Shown here: positions 7,217 to 16,707 of the stretch, piece after piece
Layout of the letters: each line of letters begins with the position of its first letter
How positions within the stretch are numbered: position 1 is the first letter of the stretch
Assembly: GCF_947503125.1 (NCBI RefSeq)
Contig: NZ_CANNCR010000003.1
Span: 124,001 to 188,000, forward strand
Direction of reading: 5' to 3'
Source: an uncultured Metabacillus sp.
GTDB lineage: Bacteria > Bacillota > Bacilli > Bacillales > Bacillaceae
DNA length: 64,000 bases
Position numbers and translations under genes: made by a program
The notes under the pieces: model-generated
Databases searched by the model: none
Told to the model about the DNA's origin: nothing
Seen by the model: the letters and a program-made list of their open reading frames with translations, nothing else

Positions 7217-10200
7217 ATGAACACCATCATTAAAGGAAAATGGCTTGTTATTGTTGCTTGGATTACTGTAGTAGCAGGGTTATTTTTTGCTGCGCCTAAT
7301 ATGGCAGACCTTGTGCGTGAGAAAGGGCAGATTAGCGTCCCGGAAGGATATTCTTCAACCTTAGCAAGTGAGATTTTGGAGGATGTTCAGAGGCAGGAAA
7401 ATGCCGGAGATGAAACACAGGTGGCCCTTGTTTTTCATAATGAAGATAAACTGTCAACTAAGGAAATCAAGGAAGCTGAAAGAGCGATTCGATTGCTCGA
7501 GGAGAACAAAGAGCTTGGCGTCACAGAAATTCTTACTCACTTTAATGAAGAAAGTTTAAAGGAACAGCTAGTATCAAAGGACGGTAAAACCATTTTAGCG
7601 TCTGTGTCGGTTAGTTGGAATGACCGGGAAGCCAAGGAAGTATCAGCATTACTTTATAAGGCAATTGAAGATGTCAATGTGGATCATTACTATACGAGCG
7701 GCTGGATGATTGATCAAGATGTCATGACAAGCTCACAGGAAGGCTTAAAGAAAACGGAAGGGATTACCGTTGTGTTTATTTTAGCTGTCCTGCTCCTTGT
7801 ATTTCGATCTGTTATTGCACCACTTATTCCGCTTATTACCGTCGGGATTACCTATTTGGCTTCACAATCAATTGTTGCGATTTTAGTTGATGTTGTGAAC
7901 TTTCCAATCTCAAATTTTACACAGATCTTTTTAGTGGCTGTTTTATTCGGAATTGGTACAGACTATTGTATTTTGTTGTTAAGTCGATTTAAAGAAGAAC
8001 TGTCACATCATGAAAGTGTGCCAGAAGCGATTGTTGCGACGTATCGCCATGCTGGACGCACTGTCTTTTTCAGCGGGATAGCTGTCATGATCGGCTTTGC
8101 TGCCATTGGGTTTTCCCAATTTAAGCTTTATCAATCCGCATCAGCTGTAGCGGTTGGAGTTGCCGTCTTGTTGGTCGCATTGTTTACCGTTGTTCCCTTC
8201 TTCATGGCGGTACTTGGGAATAAAATCTTTTGGCCATCAAAAGGAACTCTTGAACATAAGGATAGTAAATTATGGGCAATTGTCGGCCGTTTTTCGCTTA
8301 CCCGTCCACTCATCGCTCTGCTAATTGTTGCAGCGATATCTGTCCCATTTTTAGTGCAATATGATGGCGAATTATCATATAACTCCTTAGAGGAAATCGG
8401 GAGTGATGTCAACTCAATAAAAGCGTTTAATGCGATTTCAGACAGCTTTGGTCCAGGGGAATCTATGCCGACACAAATTGTTTTAAAAAATGATGAAGAA
8501 ATGGATTCAACAGAATATATCAGCTTAGCTGAAAAGATTAGTCAGGAGCTCGAAACAGTTGATTTAGTCGATTCCGTCCGTTCTGTGACTAGGCCGACTG
8601 GTGAAAAAATAGACGAGTTCTATGTGGCTAACCAAGCGGGAACGCTTGAAGAAGGTCTTAATGATGGAAAAGATGGGATTGACACGATAAGTAAAGGAAT
8701 GGCAGAGGCGGTAAGCGAACTCACCAAATCGTCGCCACAGCTTCAAGAGGCAACAAGTGGAATAAATGATTTGATCTCGGGTACTGAGGAAATTCAATCA
8801 GGAATGTCAGAAGTTCAGAGTAACCTAGCCAAAATTGAGGCTGGAATTCGTCAAGGATCTGCCGGTTCTGATGAGATAAAGAAGCGTTTAGCTCAAGCGA
8901 AGGCAGGAGTTGAAGAGCTTCAAGCCAGAAGCAGCCAGCTGCTTTCGGGATATCAAAATGCAGCAAATGGTCTGTATGCTTTAACTTCAGAGTATAGCAA
9001 GATTGGCAACGGGATTACAGGGCTATCTAGTGCCTTGTCTCAATTAGATCAAAGTTTTAAAAATCTAGAAGCGAAGTATCCAGAGCTGACTGACGATGGA
9101 GATTATAAAAATATCAAAGTTACGGTCCAAACTACAGCTACACAGCTTCCTAAGCTAGCAGAAGGAATTGGTAAATTAACCGAAACACAAAGTGGTATCA
9201 GCAACGGCTTAAGTAAGGCAAATGAAAACTTCGCTCAGCTGATTGAGGGCCATAAACAAATCTCAGCAGGATTAGCACAACTTATTGCCGGAATAGAAAA
9301 GCAGCAAGCAGGCTTAAATGAGCTTGCAAACGGACAGAGCCAAATTGTAAGCAATATGCCAAAATTATCAGATGGTCTCTCAAGTGTCACAACAGGTCAA
9401 AAGCAGCTGCTAGATGGTTTTGGCGATCTTGATGGACAAATGAATCAATTAACAAGTGGATTAAATCAAAGTGTTACAGGATTAAATCAAGTATCAAATG
9501 GACTCGGCTCTGCTCAGGATTATTTAGCCGACTTAGCGAAAACATCCGAGACAGCAGGCTTTTACTTGCCTGAAGACGTGTTAACAAGTGAGGATTTCCA
9601 ACAGGCGCTTGATACCTATTTATCTGGTGACCGTAAAGTCATGACATTTGATGTGATTTTTGAGGCAAATCCTTACTCTAATGAAGCAATCAATCAGGTT
9701 GATGCCATTAATGCGGCGATTGAACGTGCGACAAAGGCTACGAAGTTAGAAAATGCCAAGGTCGCAATCGGAGGAATTACAAGTACAAATGCTGATTTAA
9801 ATACAATGTCTAATAACGACTATACACGTACCGTTATTTTAATGCTTGTCGGTATTTCGATTATTCTAGTTTTCTTATTTAGATCACTCATCATGCCGCT
9901 TTATTTGATTGGCTCCTTGATCTTAACGTATTACACAGCCATTGGAATAAATGAAGTGATCTTTGTGAATCTATTAGGATATACAGGAATCAGCTGGGCT
10001 GTTCCATTCTTTGCTTTTGTGATTCTCGTCGCCCTGGGTGTTGACTACAGTATTTTCTTAATGGATCGTTTTAATGAGTATAAGGATTTATCAGTAGGAG
10101 AGGCCATGCTTTTATCGATGAAAAAGATGGGAACCGTTATTATTTCGGCTGTAGTCATCCTTGGCGGGACATTTGCAGCTATGATTCCTTCAGGCATGCT

Positions 10201-10333
10201 TTCCCTTATCCAAATTGCTTCAATTATTTTAACAGGCTTGCTCCTTTACGCATTAATTGTTTTACCTCTATTTGTTCCGGTTATGGTCAAAACATTTGGT
10301 GCCGCAAACTGGTGGCCGTTTAAACGAGCATAA
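7217..10333 (+). CDS. MMPL/RND family exporter (YdgH-like)
   Basis: 1038 residues. The layout is that of MMPL transporters: helix 1, an extracellular loop, five helices (about 175-345), a very long extracellular segment (about 365-870) and a second block of helices. The paired proton-relay motifs are present: GIGTDYCILLLSRFKEE in the first half and ALGVDYSIFLMDRFNEY in the second. The large loop is rich in repeated heptad-like stretches (SGLxxLxxG, about 470-790), as in YhgE/Pip-like proteins, and probably forms a long coiled coil outside the membrane. GGAGG precedes the ATG. Substrate is unknown; the gene likely serves drug or lipid export under the MarR gene. Confidence 0.9.
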   Translation: MNTIIKGKWLVIVAWITVVAGLFFAAPNMADLVREKGQISVPEGYSSTLASEILEDVQRQENAGDETQVALVFHNEDKLSTKEIKEAERAIRLLEENKELGVTEILTHFNEESLKEQLVSKDGKTILASVSVSWNDREAKEVSALLYKAIEDVNVDHYYTSGWMIDQDVMTSSQEGLKKTEGITVVFILAVLLLVFRSVIAPLIPLITVGITYLASQSIVAILVDVVNFPISNFTQIFLVAVLFGIGTDYCILLLSRFKEELSHHESVPEAIVATYRHAGRTVFFSGIAVMIGFAAIGFSQFKLYQSASAVAVGVAVLLVALFTVVPFFMAVLGNKIFWPSKGTLEHKDSKLWAIVGRFSLTRPLIALLIVAAISVPFLVQYDGELSYNSLEEIGSDVNSIKAFNAISDSFGPGESMPTQIVLKNDEEMDSTEYISLAEKISQELETVDLVDSVRSVTRPTGEKIDEFYVANQAGTLEEGLNDGKDGIDTISKGMAEAVSELTKSSPQLQEATSGINDLISGTEEIQSGMSEVQSNLAKIEAGIRQGSAGSDEIKKRLAQAKAGVEELQARSSQLLSGYQNAANGLYALTSEYSKIGNGITGLSSALSQLDQSFKNLEAKYPELTDDGDYKNIKVTVQTTATQLPKLAEGIGKLTETQSGISNGLSKANENFAQLIEGHKQISAGLAQLIAGIEKQQAGLNELANGQSQIVSNMPKLSDGLSSVTTGQKQLLDGFGDLDGQMNQLTSGLNQSVTGLNQVSNGLGSAQDYLADLAKTSETAGFYLPEDVLTSEDFQQALDTYLSGDRKVMTFDVIFEANPYSNEAINQVDAINAAIERATKATKLENAKVAIGGITSTNADLNTMSNNDYTRTVILMLVGISIILVFLFRSLIMPLYLIGSLILTYYTAIGINEVIFVNLLGYTGISWAVPFFAFVILVALGVDYSIFLMDRFNEYKDLSVGEAMLLSMKKMGTVIISAVVILGGTFAAMIPSGMLSLIQIASIILTGLLLYALIVLPLFVPVMVKTFGAANWWPFKRA

Positions 10334-10345
10334 GTGATGTTTAGG

Positions 10346-10383
10346 AAGAGGCTGTCTCAAATAGATAGAGACGGCCTCTTTCC
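10346..10383. terminator. Bidirectional intrinsic terminator
   Basis: AAGAGGCTGTCTC (10346-10358) pairs with GAGACGGCCTCTT (10368-10380), followed by TTTCCTTT. It separates the MMPL gene from the convergent membrane-protein gene. Confidence 0.85.
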
Positions 10384-10384
10384 T

Positions 10385-10933
10385 TTAAGACCGATCATGT
10401 TTTTTGAGAAAGCTAATAAACGCCCTGATGCTGATTCCGAATAGTAACAATCCAATGAATGAACAGGTGTGATTCCACCACTTGTAGCTTTGGTATATAT
10501 CAAGGAGGGTAAATAAAGGCTCTATGACATAGGCCAGCAAAAATGCAAATAGGACATAGCGCCAAATGTAAGAAAACCAAGTAGAAGAGTATTGATAGAC
10601 GATCATAGAGCCAACTGGAATAACGATTAAATCAGCTGGAATGAGTGGAGGAATAATGGAGATTAATTTATCTGGATATCCCCAAAGACCTAGCGATACA
10701 CCAATTAAATCCAAAAAGGAAGCAAAAACAGCACATATCAACCCGAATGCAGCAATTTCAAATAAATTGGTTTTATCAACAATTTTCCACCATAGAATAT
10801 AAGGAAGGATTGTCGATAAAAGCAAGATCCACCATGCTAATGCAAAAACATCATCATGAAACCAATGATCAAAGCTGGTCTCTTGAAGCTTTTCCCTTAC
10901 CTTTTGCACGTCGTCAAAGTCAGGTGTATTCAT
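10385..10933 (-). CDS. CBO0543 family integral membrane protein
   Basis: 182 residues with about five membrane helices (starting near residues 30, 60, 95, 118 and 150). The motifs LGLWGYPDKL and the LIPADLIVIPVGSMIVYQY stretch match the CBO0543 family, which is common in spore-forming Firmicutes and has no assigned function. GGGAGGTTCT precedes the ATG. The gene is monocistronic and converges on the MMPL exporter gene, with the shared terminator between them. Confidence 0.75.
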   Translation of the reverse strand: MNTPDFDDVQKVREKLQETSFDHWFHDDVFALAWWILLLSTILPYILWWKIVDKTNLFEIAAFGLICAVFASFLDLIGVSLGLWGYPDKLISIIPPLIPADLIVIPVGSMIVYQYSSTWFSYIWRYVLFAFLLAYVIEPLFTLLDIYQSYKWWNHTCSFIGLLLFGISIRAFISFLKKHDRS

Positions 10934-11030
10934 AGAACCTCCCTTTCCAATAAAGATAGTGGGGAAACTTTCTTATTTTTCTGATCACCTTTATAATAAT
11001 TATGTAAATCAAAGATATCTGTTTCGATCC

Positions 11031-11059
11031 TTGATTTTGGGAAAATAAAGTGTTAGAAT
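11031..11059 (+). promoter_or_regulatory. Promoter of the cold-shock gene
   Basis: TTGATT (11031-11036) and TAGAAT (11054-11059) are spaced by 17 bases. They predict a leader of about 125 bases before the csp ATG, the long 5' UTR typical of cold-shock genes. Confidence 0.6.
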
Positions 11060-11156
11060 AATATTAATTATTTTTGTTCGGATAAGGATTATTGATGGAA
11101 GTTGCTTTAAAAGTTTCCTCTTGAAAGGTCGTTGTCTAGCAAGAATAGTAATACAA

Positions 11157-11176
11157 TGTGGGTTAATTATTCCACA
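11157..11176 (+). promoter_or_regulatory. Leader hairpin next to the csp ribosome site
   Basis: TGTGG (11157-11161) pairs with CCACA (11172-11176) around a 10-base AT-rich loop, ending just before the AGGAGG. It could make translation of the cold-shock gene temperature-dependent; that is inference. Confidence 0.45.
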
Positions 11177-11190
11177 CAGGAGGAAAAACA

Positions 11191-11388
11191 ATGTTACAAG
11201 GTAAAGTAAAATGGTTTAATTCAGAAAAAGGTTTTGGATTTATCGAAGTAGAAGGCCAAGACGATGTATTCGTACACTTCTCTGCTATCCAAGGTGAAGG
11301 TTTCAAAACTTTAGAAGAAGGCCAAACAGTTACTTTTGAAGTTGAGCAAGGCGCTCGTGGACCACAAGCTGCAAACGTTCAAAAATAA
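11191..11388 (+). CDS. cspB: Cold-shock protein (CspB-like)
   Basis: 65 residues, one cold-shock domain. RNP1 (KGFGFIEV, 13-20) and RNP2 (VFVHF, 26-30) are intact, so it binds single-stranded nucleic acids. The first 39 residues match B. subtilis CspB except for Gln3; the tail ([12 protein letters not shown]) is closer to CspC, so the exact paralogue is uncertain. CAGGAGG lies upstream of the ATG. It is monocistronic, with a long leader and a strong terminator. It likely acts as an RNA chaperone in the cold and in growth. Confidence 0.92.
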   Translation: MLQGKVKWFNSEKGFGFIEVEGQDDVFVHFSAIQGEGFKTLEEGQTVTFEVEQGARGPQAANVQK

Positions 11389-11420
11389 TGAAATAACGCT
11401 GCATAGGCAGCTCTAATAAA

Positions 11421-11447
11421 AGACTCCGGTTTCGGGGTCTTTTTTTT
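11421..11447 (+). terminator. Intrinsic terminator of the cold-shock gene
   Basis: AGACTCC (11421-11427) pairs with GGGGTCT (11434-11440), followed by eight T residues. Confidence 0.9.
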
Positions 11448-11578
11448 ACGCCCAACAAGCCGTTACATGCTAAATGGAGAAGTCCAATCTTGAATTATTT
11501 GTACACCGGGTGAGAAAACGATAAAATGAATAAATGTAGAACTATATTTAGGTATTAGATACAACTGGCAGGTGGAAA

Positions 11579-12289
11579 ATGAACGTTTTAGTGATTGAAG
11601 ATAATCCAAGTGTTTGTTCGATGCTTGAGATGTTCTTTTCAAAAGAAGGAATAACCGGTAAATTTGTTCATGATGGACTTAAGGGCTATGAGGAGTATAA
11701 AAAGCATGAGTGGGATTTATTAATTCTCGACTGGATGCTTCCAGGAATGGATGGTGTCACACTCTGCAGAAAGATTAGGCAAGAAAAAAGCACGATCCCC
11801 ATCATCATGCTTACAGCAAAAGATAGTGAGTCAGATCAAGTGCTTGGACTTGAAATGGGGGCAGATGATTATGTGACAAAACCGTTCAGCCCATTAGCCT
11901 TAATGGCAAGAATAAAGGCTGTCACGCGCCGCTATCAGCTAGCCGAACAGGATCAGCAGGTAAGCAGCTCAGATGTTTTGCTAACGGAAAACTTTAAAAT
12001 GAGCCAATCAACACGTGAGGTTTATTTGCAAGGGCGGAAAATCACGAATCTTACTCCAAAAGAGTTTGATTTGCTTTATTATTTTCTAAAACATCCCCGC
12101 CAAGTATTCACGAGAGAGCAGCTGTTAGAACGGGTTTGGGGTTATCAATTTTATGGCGATGAACGTACGGTTGATGTCCATATTAAGCGATTGAGAAAGA
12201 AGATCGAGACAGAAACACATCCATTTTTTCATACCGTATGGGGAGTGGGCTATAAATTTGATGAATCGGTAGAAGCGAATGAGGATTAA
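11579..12289 (+). CDS. yclJ: OmpR-family response regulator (YclJ-like)
   Basis: 236 residues. An N-terminal receiver domain has the acidic pair ED at 7-8, phospho-acceptor Asp51 (LILDWMLPGMDG) and the conserved Lys in VTKPFS. A C-terminal winged helix (about 130-230) ends in the typical RTVDVHIKRLRKKI and VWGVGYKF. The sequence is closest, from memory, to B. subtilis YclJ. AGGTGG precedes the ATG. The partner kinase starts inside its last codons (11-base overlap). Targets are unknown; the foldase gene just downstream is a reasonable candidate. Confidence 0.88.
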   Translation: MNVLVIEDNPSVCSMLEMFFSKEGITGKFVHDGLKGYEEYKKHEWDLLILDWMLPGMDGVTLCRKIRQEKSTIPIIMLTAKDSESDQVLGLEMGADDYVTKPFSPLALMARIKAVTRRYQLAEQDQQVSSSDVLLTENFKMSQSTREVYLQGRKITNLTPKEFDLLYYFLKHPRQVFTREQLLERVWGYQFYGDERTVDVHIKRLRKKIETETHPFFHTVWGVGYKFDESVEANED

Positions 12290-13679
12290 ATATATTTATC
12301 AGCTTTTTTTAAGTCATATCAGTATATTGATCATTGCCTTTTTAATTTTAAGTTTGCTGTTTGCCCACTATGTTGAAAATTTGGTGTACGAAAATAAAGT
12401 ATCAGAACTAACCGAGTTTGGGGAACAGATCCTTGATGATTTTAACCAGACCGGACAGGAATTTGTTTTAGCCCAATATAATAATGTCTTAAGCTCACAA
12501 AATATCTTTTTCAGTATTTTTGATCAGCAAGGCAGAATTGTTTATCCTCTTTCCCCGAGCTCGCCAAGAACGCGAATAACGGAAGAAGACTGGAACAAGC
12601 TTGTTAATGGTGAAAAAGTTGTAACAAGGCATAATATTAAATGGGCCGACCAACAGGTTTCGTTAGTCGCTATCCCATATATTGGCGGAGGAGGGCTGAT
12701 CGGAGGAATATTGCTCATCTCCCCGGTTAGCGGCTCCCGGCAAATTATTAGTGAAATGAATCAATTTTTGCTCTACACTGTGGTTATTGCGTTATCAGTG
12801 TCCTTTCTGTTAAGCTGGATTCTTTCAAAAATTCATGTCAATCGGATCCAAAAAATAAGAAATGCCACTTCAAAAATTGCCAAAGGTGATTATGATGCCT
12901 ATATTCCTGCTTCTAACTTCGATGAAATAGCAGAAATGGCGAATGATTTTAATGAAATGATTGATCAATTAAAATCGCAAAACGATGAAATCGATCGCCT
13001 GGAGAAACGGCGAAGACAATTTATTGCCGATGTTTCCCACGAGCTCCGTACACCGCTGACAACGATTAGCGGTGTGATTGAAGGGCTTAAAAACAATATG
13101 ATTGCCGATAGTGAAAAGGAAAAAGGCATTCAGCTTGTAAGCCAGGAAACAAAACGGTTAATTCGTCTTGTGAATGAAAATCTTGATTATGAACGGATTC
13201 GTTCAAATCAACTGAAGCTGCTGAAAGAAAAGATCCAGTTGAAAGAGGTACTGGAAGTCATTAAGGATCATTTACTCTATCAAGCGGAAGCAAAGGGAAT
13301 TGAGCTGCAAATTGACGTTGATGAGAAGAGTATCGTCTTTGCTGACTATGACCGGCTTATTCAGATCTTAATGAACATTACAAAGAACAGCATTCAGTTT
13401 ACAAATCAAGGCTCAGTCTGGCTTCGCGGCAGCCAAACAAGTCATGAAACAATCATTGAAATTGAAGATACCGGAATAGGCATAGATAAGCATGAGGTTG
13501 AATCCATCTGGCAGAGATTTTATAAAGCGGACTTATCAAGAACCAGCAGCCAGTTCGGCGAATTTGGCTTAGGACTTTCGATTGTTAAACGTCTTGTCGA
13601 GCTGCATGAAGGGAGAATCTCTATTTCAAGCGAGCAAAATAAAGGGACGAAGTTTACGATTAAGCTGCCAATTTCATGA
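12279..13679 (+). CDS. yclK: Sensor histidine kinase (YclK-like)
   Basis: 466 residues: helix 1 (about 8-30), an extracellular sensor of some 130 residues, helix 2 (about 163-182), HAMP, then the H-box ADVSHELRTPL with His254. The ATP-binding boxes are all present: MNITKNSIQFT, DTGIGI and FGEFGLGLSIVKRL. It is therefore a complete membrane kinase. Its start lies inside the regulator gene, so the two are co-translated. The sensed signal is unknown; the sensor loop has no Cys and no recognised PAS motif. A terminator follows closely. Confidence 0.88.
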   Translation: MRIKYIYQLFLSHISILIIAFLILSLLFAHYVENLVYENKVSELTEFGEQILDDFNQTGQEFVLAQYNNVLSSQNIFFSIFDQQGRIVYPLSPSSPRTRITEEDWNKLVNGEKVVTRHNIKWADQQVSLVAIPYIGGGGLIGGILLISPVSGSRQIISEMNQFLLYTVVIALSVSFLLSWILSKIHVNRIQKIRNATSKIAKGDYDAYIPASNFDEIAEMANDFNEMIDQLKSQNDEIDRLEKRRRQFIADVSHELRTPLTTISGVIEGLKNNMIADSEKEKGIQLVSQETKRLIRLVNENLDYERIRSNQLKLLKEKIQLKEVLEVIKDHLLYQAEAKGIELQIDVDEKSIVFADYDRLIQILMNITKNSIQFTNQGSVWLRGSQTSHETIIEIEDTGIGIDKHEVESIWQRFYKADLSRTSSQFGEFGLGLSIVKRLVELHEGRISISSEQNKGTKFTIKLPIS

Positions 13680-13685
13680 TTAATG

Positions 13686-13714
13686 GTTACTGGAGCAATT
13701 CTAGTAACTTTTTT
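13686..13714 (+). terminator. Intrinsic terminator after the two-component operon
   Basis: GTTACT (13686-13691) pairs with AGTAAC (13703-13708), followed by six T residues. Confidence 0.75.
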
Positions 13715-13806
13715 CATTTTTTCATCATTTGTTCATAGTTTATTAATAATTTTCCGTTACAATAAAAAGAAGGCTAATATGCAGATTATTTTGATTAAGG
13801 AGACGT

Positions 13807-14712
13807 ATGATGATTGAGAAACTATTTTCGAGTAAAAAAACAATTGCGATTTTGGCAGTGCTTGTTGTAGCAGCAGCTGCAGTATTTATTTTTCTTTCCA
13901 CACGAGGCGAAGTTGTCGCAAAGGTTGGGGATGAATCTATAACAAAAGACAATTTATATACATTCTTTGTTGAACAAAACGGTGAAGCGGCAGTCGATAC
14001 ACTGATTACGAAAAGCATCATCGAGCAAGAAGCAAAAAAGGAAAAGGTTTCTGTTTCTGATAAAGAAGTCGATGCAGAGCTTCAAGAGCTGATCGATTCC
14101 TACGGCGGTGAGGAAACATTTAACCAACAGCTAACTGCGAGCGGATTAACGGAAGAAGATGTAAAGGAAGATGTGAAAACAAATCTTCAAATTGAGAAAA
14201 TATTAGAACCAAGTATTGAAATTACCGAAGAAGAAATGAAAACATATTTCGATGAAAACAAAGAATCCTTTGCCAAAACAAAGCAAGTAAAAGCAAGCCA
14301 TATTTTAGTAGAAGATGAGAAAACAGCGAATGAGGTCAAAGAAAAGATCGACGCAGGTGAAGATTTTGCTGAACTTGCAAAAGAATATTCAACAGATACA
14401 GGCTCAGCAGAAAATGGCGGTGACTTAGGATTTTTCGGTGAAGGCAGCATGGTTGCTGAATTTGAAAAAGCAGCTTTTTCAATGAAGGTGAACGAAATCA
14501 GCGAACCAGTTAAATCAGAATATGGTTATCATATTATTAAAGTAACAGACATCCAGGAAGCAGCCGAAGCTAACTTTGAGGACAGCAAAGAAGAAATTAA
14601 AGACATCTTATTTGATGAAAAAATGCAGACTGAATATCCAACATGGTTGGAAGAGAAAAAAGAAGAATATAAGGTGAAAAATTATTTAAGTCAAGAAGAG
14701 GAAGAGAAGTAA
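13807..14712 (+). CDS. Membrane-anchored PpiC/PrsA-like peptidyl-prolyl isomerase
   Basis: 301 residues. A signal-anchor helix (about 12-30) is followed by a SurA/PrsA-type N-terminal chaperone region and a parvulin domain (about 160-250) with [23 protein letters not shown] and EYGYHIIKV. Unlike PrsA lipoproteins it has no lipobox Cys after the helix, so it would stay anchored by that helix on the outer face of the membrane, more like YacD. AAGGAG precedes two adjacent ATGs (13807 and 13810); either could be used. The C-terminus is highly charged (SQEEEEK). It probably helps fold exported proteins. Confidence 0.85.
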   Translation: MMIEKLFSSKKTIAILAVLVVAAAAVFIFLSTRGEVVAKVGDESITKDNLYTFFVEQNGEAAVDTLITKSIIEQEAKKEKVSVSDKEVDAELQELIDSYGGEETFNQQLTASGLTEEDVKEDVKTNLQIEKILEPSIEITEEEMKTYFDENKESFAKTKQVKASHILVEDEKTANEVKEKIDAGEDFAELAKEYSTDTGSAENGGDLGFFGEGSMVAEFEKAAFSMKVNEISEPVKSEYGYHIIKVTDIQEAAEANFEDSKEEIKDILFDEKMQTEYPTWLEEKKEEYKVKNYLSQEEEEK

Positions 14713-14722
14713 AGACATAAAA

Positions 14723-14750
14723 ACGGACTCCGCAGGGGGTCTGTTTTTTT
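14723..14750 (+). terminator. Intrinsic terminator of the foldase gene
   Basis: ACGGACTCC (14723-14731) pairs with GGGGTCTGT (14736-14744), followed by a run of T residues. Confidence 0.88.
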
Positions 14751-14767
14751 ATACATTAAGAAAGCAT

Positions 14768-14813
14768 AAATTGGCAGCGTGGAAGACTATTCAACGTAGC
14801 GGCCAATTTTAGG
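14768..14813. other. Inverted repeat in the gap before trpB
   Basis: AAATTGGC and GCCAATTT face each other across about 30 bases. There is no T tail, so it is not an obvious terminator. The remainder of 14814-14940 holds no frame or RNA motif I recognise; I found no T-box signature there. Confidence 0.4.
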
Positions 14814-14954
14814 TATGAAGTATCAGGGCAACTATGCCTCTTTCTTCGCCTTTACAAGCTCCCTAAACGGTGAGTTTTCTTTATAGAGTATGGAACTATT
14901 CTCCGGCCCAAAGCGTCTTTATAGATGTACTTATAAGAAAAGGTGGATATTTGT

Positions 14955-15050
14955 ATGAAAAGAAAGATTTCGTATTTTCATCTAGTCATTTTGATGAATA
15001 TCGTGCTGTTTGGTATAATGCTTTGGTGCTTAAACGAAATTAGAAAGTAG
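14955..15050 (+). CDS. 31-residue hydrophobic peptide, unknown
   Basis: A short frame encodes MKRKISYFHLVILMNIVLFG followed by IMLWCLNEIRK. It has the form of a single-span membrane peptide with basic ends, and AAGGTGG lies 8 bases before the ATG. It stands 99 bases upstream of trpB and contains a single Trp, so it does not look like a Trp-rich attenuation leader. I do not recognise it. The ribosome site and helix make it a plausible small protein, but length alone gives little support. Confidence 0.4.
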   Translation: MKRKISYFHLVILMNIVLFGIMLWCLNEIRK

Positions 15051-15148
15051 TAGATTTGCTGACATTTGTCGATTTAGAAATGGTATAATCATTAAAGACG
15101 ATCATTTCTGAATATTTGCATTTTTATTCGACGAAGGGGAGTGGCGAG

Positions 15149-16315
15149 ATGGAAAATCGAACAATGGAAAGAGGTTATTTTGGAGAATTTGGGGGAAGTT
15201 TTGTACCTGAGGATTTAAAAAATGTGCTGAATGTATTAGATGAGAATTTTGAAACATATAAGAATGACCCGGAGTTTATTAAGGAATTTAATTATTATAT
15301 GAAGGAATATATCGGTAGGGAAAATCCGCTGACATACGCTGAAAACTTAACAAGGCAGGTCGGTGGAGCAAAAATCTATCTAAAGCGTGAGGATTTGAAC
15401 CATACTGGAGCACATAAAATTAACAATGCGATTGGACAAATATTATTAGCGAAGCGTATGGGAGCAACGCGCATCATTGCCGAGACCGGGGCGGGCCAGC
15501 ATGGGGTTGCGACTGCGACAGCCTGTGCGATTGTAGGCGGTATGGAATGCACGATCTACATGGGAAAATTGGATACAGAAAGACAAGCATTAAATGTGTT
15601 CCGCATGGAGCTGTTAGGTGCAAAGGTTGTTCCTGTTGACAAAGGACAAGGCAGGCTAAAGGACGCGGTTGATGAAGCATTAAATGATTTAGTGGCAAAC
15701 TATAAAACAACCTTTTATTTGTTGGGCTCCGCAGTTGGACCACATCCATTCCCAACAATGGTGAAACATTTCCAATCAATTATTAGCGAAGAATCCAAAA
15801 AACAAATCCTCGAGAAAGAAGGCAAGCTTCCTAGGGCAGTTGTAGCCTGCGCCGGAGGGGGAAGTAATGCAATTGGCGCGTTTGCCCATTATATTGACGA
15901 AAAATCAGTTCGTTTAATTGGTGTTGAACCTGCAGAGGCTCCATCATTAACCGAAGGAACTCCAGCAGTCATCCACGGCTTTAAATGTTTAACATTGCTC
16001 GACGAAAACGGTGAGCCGCAGCCAACCTATTCGATTGCAGCTGGATTAGACTATCCAGGTATCGGTCCTGAGCACAGCTATTTAAAAACAACGAACCGAG
16101 CTGAATATGTAACAGTTACCGGACAAGAAGCATTAGAAGCGTTTCAAACTCTTTCTAAAGTGGAAGGGATCATCCCGGCTCTTGAAAGCTCACATGCGAT
16201 TGCCTATGCTATAAAACTGGCAAAAGAGCTTGATCAAGATGATGCGATTATTGTTAACCTGTCCGGAAGAGGAGACAAGGATGTGGAGCAAGTTTATAAA
16301 ATGCTTCAATCATAA
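15149..16315 (+). CDS. trpB: Tryptophan synthase beta chain, stand-alone
   Basis: 388 residues from the ATG at 15149, preceded by AAGGGGAG; the open frame to 15116 lacks a ribosome site. TrpB joins indole and serine to make tryptophan. The PLP lysine lies in HTGAHKINN (Lys90), the phosphate-binding loop is [10 protein letters not shown], and AETGAGQHG and [13 protein letters not shown] are intact, so the enzyme looks active. There is no trpA or other trp gene nearby, and the sequence departs from B. subtilis TrpB at many positions. It may be a second, indole-salvaging copy. Confidence 0.93.
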   Translation: MENRTMERGYFGEFGGSFVPEDLKNVLNVLDENFETYKNDPEFIKEFNYYMKEYIGRENPLTYAENLTRQVGGAKIYLKREDLNHTGAHKINNAIGQILLAKRMGATRIIAETGAGQHGVATATACAIVGGMECTIYMGKLDTERQALNVFRMELLGAKVVPVDKGQGRLKDAVDEALNDLVANYKTTFYLLGSAVGPHPFPTMVKHFQSIISEESKKQILEKEGKLPRAVVACAGGGSNAIGAFAHYIDEKSVRLIGVEPAEAPSLTEGTPAVIHGFKCLTLLDENGEPQPTYSIAAGLDYPGIGPEHSYLKTTNRAEYVTVTGQEALEAFQTLSKVEGIIPALESSHAIAYAIKLAKELDQDDAIIVNLSGRGDKDVEQVYKMLQS

Positions 16316-16354
16316 AATAAATGAGGGATGACGTATGTCATCCCTCATTTATTT
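16315..16354. terminator. Bidirectional terminator, perfect 18-base-pair stem
   Basis: AAATAAATGAGGGATGAC (16315-16332) pairs perfectly with 16337-16354 around a GTAT loop, with T-rich ends on both strands. It overlaps the last codons of the convergent hxlR gene. Confidence 0.88.
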
Positions 16355-16669
16355 CCCCCACTGCGCTCCCCACTTTTTCATTTCCTTCAACATTTTATTA
16401 AGTGAATGACCCTTTTCAGTTAATGTATATTCAACCGTCACAGGGACTGTAGGAAATGTTTCGCGTGTTAATACTTCATGTGCTTCTAAATGGCGCAGAG
16501 TATCTGTTAAAGCTTTCGGACTTATTTTTGGAATGGCACGCTGCAATTCTCCAAATCGCTTCGTTCCATCAAAAAGTTCTTTAATAACTAGGAAAGACCA
16601 TTTTCCACCGATAATTTCAAGCGCTTTTTCGATTGAGCATTCAATCTGTATTTCCTCTAATTTTTCCAT
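16349..16669 (-). CDS. HxlR family transcriptional regulator
   Basis: 106 residues from the ATG at 16669; the ATG one codon upstream sits too close to the GAGGGGG. The HxlR winged helix is clear: ECSIEKALEIIGGKWSFLVIKEL near the start with the typical Cys, recognition stretch PKISPKALTDTLRHLE, and wing VPVTVEYTLTEKG. Such proteins often sense electrophiles or redox state through the N-terminal Cys. It is divergent from the aldo/keto reductase gene, which it probably controls together with itself through the palindrome at 16689-16707. Confidence 0.88.
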   Translation of the reverse strand: MEKLEEIQIECSIEKALEIIGGKWSFLVIKELFDGTKRFGELQRAIPKISPKALTDTLRHLEAHEVLTRETFPTVPVTVEYTLTEKGHSLNKMLKEMKKWGAQWGK

Positions 16670-16688
16670 CATATCCCCCTCAGGTAGT

Positions 16689-16707
16689 TACTATAAAATT
16701 TATAGTA
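16689..16707. promoter_or_regulatory. HxlR operator candidate
   Basis: TACTATAAA-A-TTTATAGTA is a perfect 9-1-9 palindrome just upstream of hxlR. A degraded second copy, TACTAGATTTTTAGTA, follows at 16711-16726. Both lie in the shared hxlR/reductase promoter region. Confidence 0.65.

Noticed and set aside
11009-11191. 60-codon minus-strand frame upstream of the cold-shock gene
   Set aside because: It overlaps the csp promoter and leader and has no start signals.
14751-15148. T-box or Trp-attenuator leader of trpB
   Set aside because: No T-box core (AGGGTGGNACCGCG), no run of Trp codons and no GAG/TAG repeat series for TRAP.
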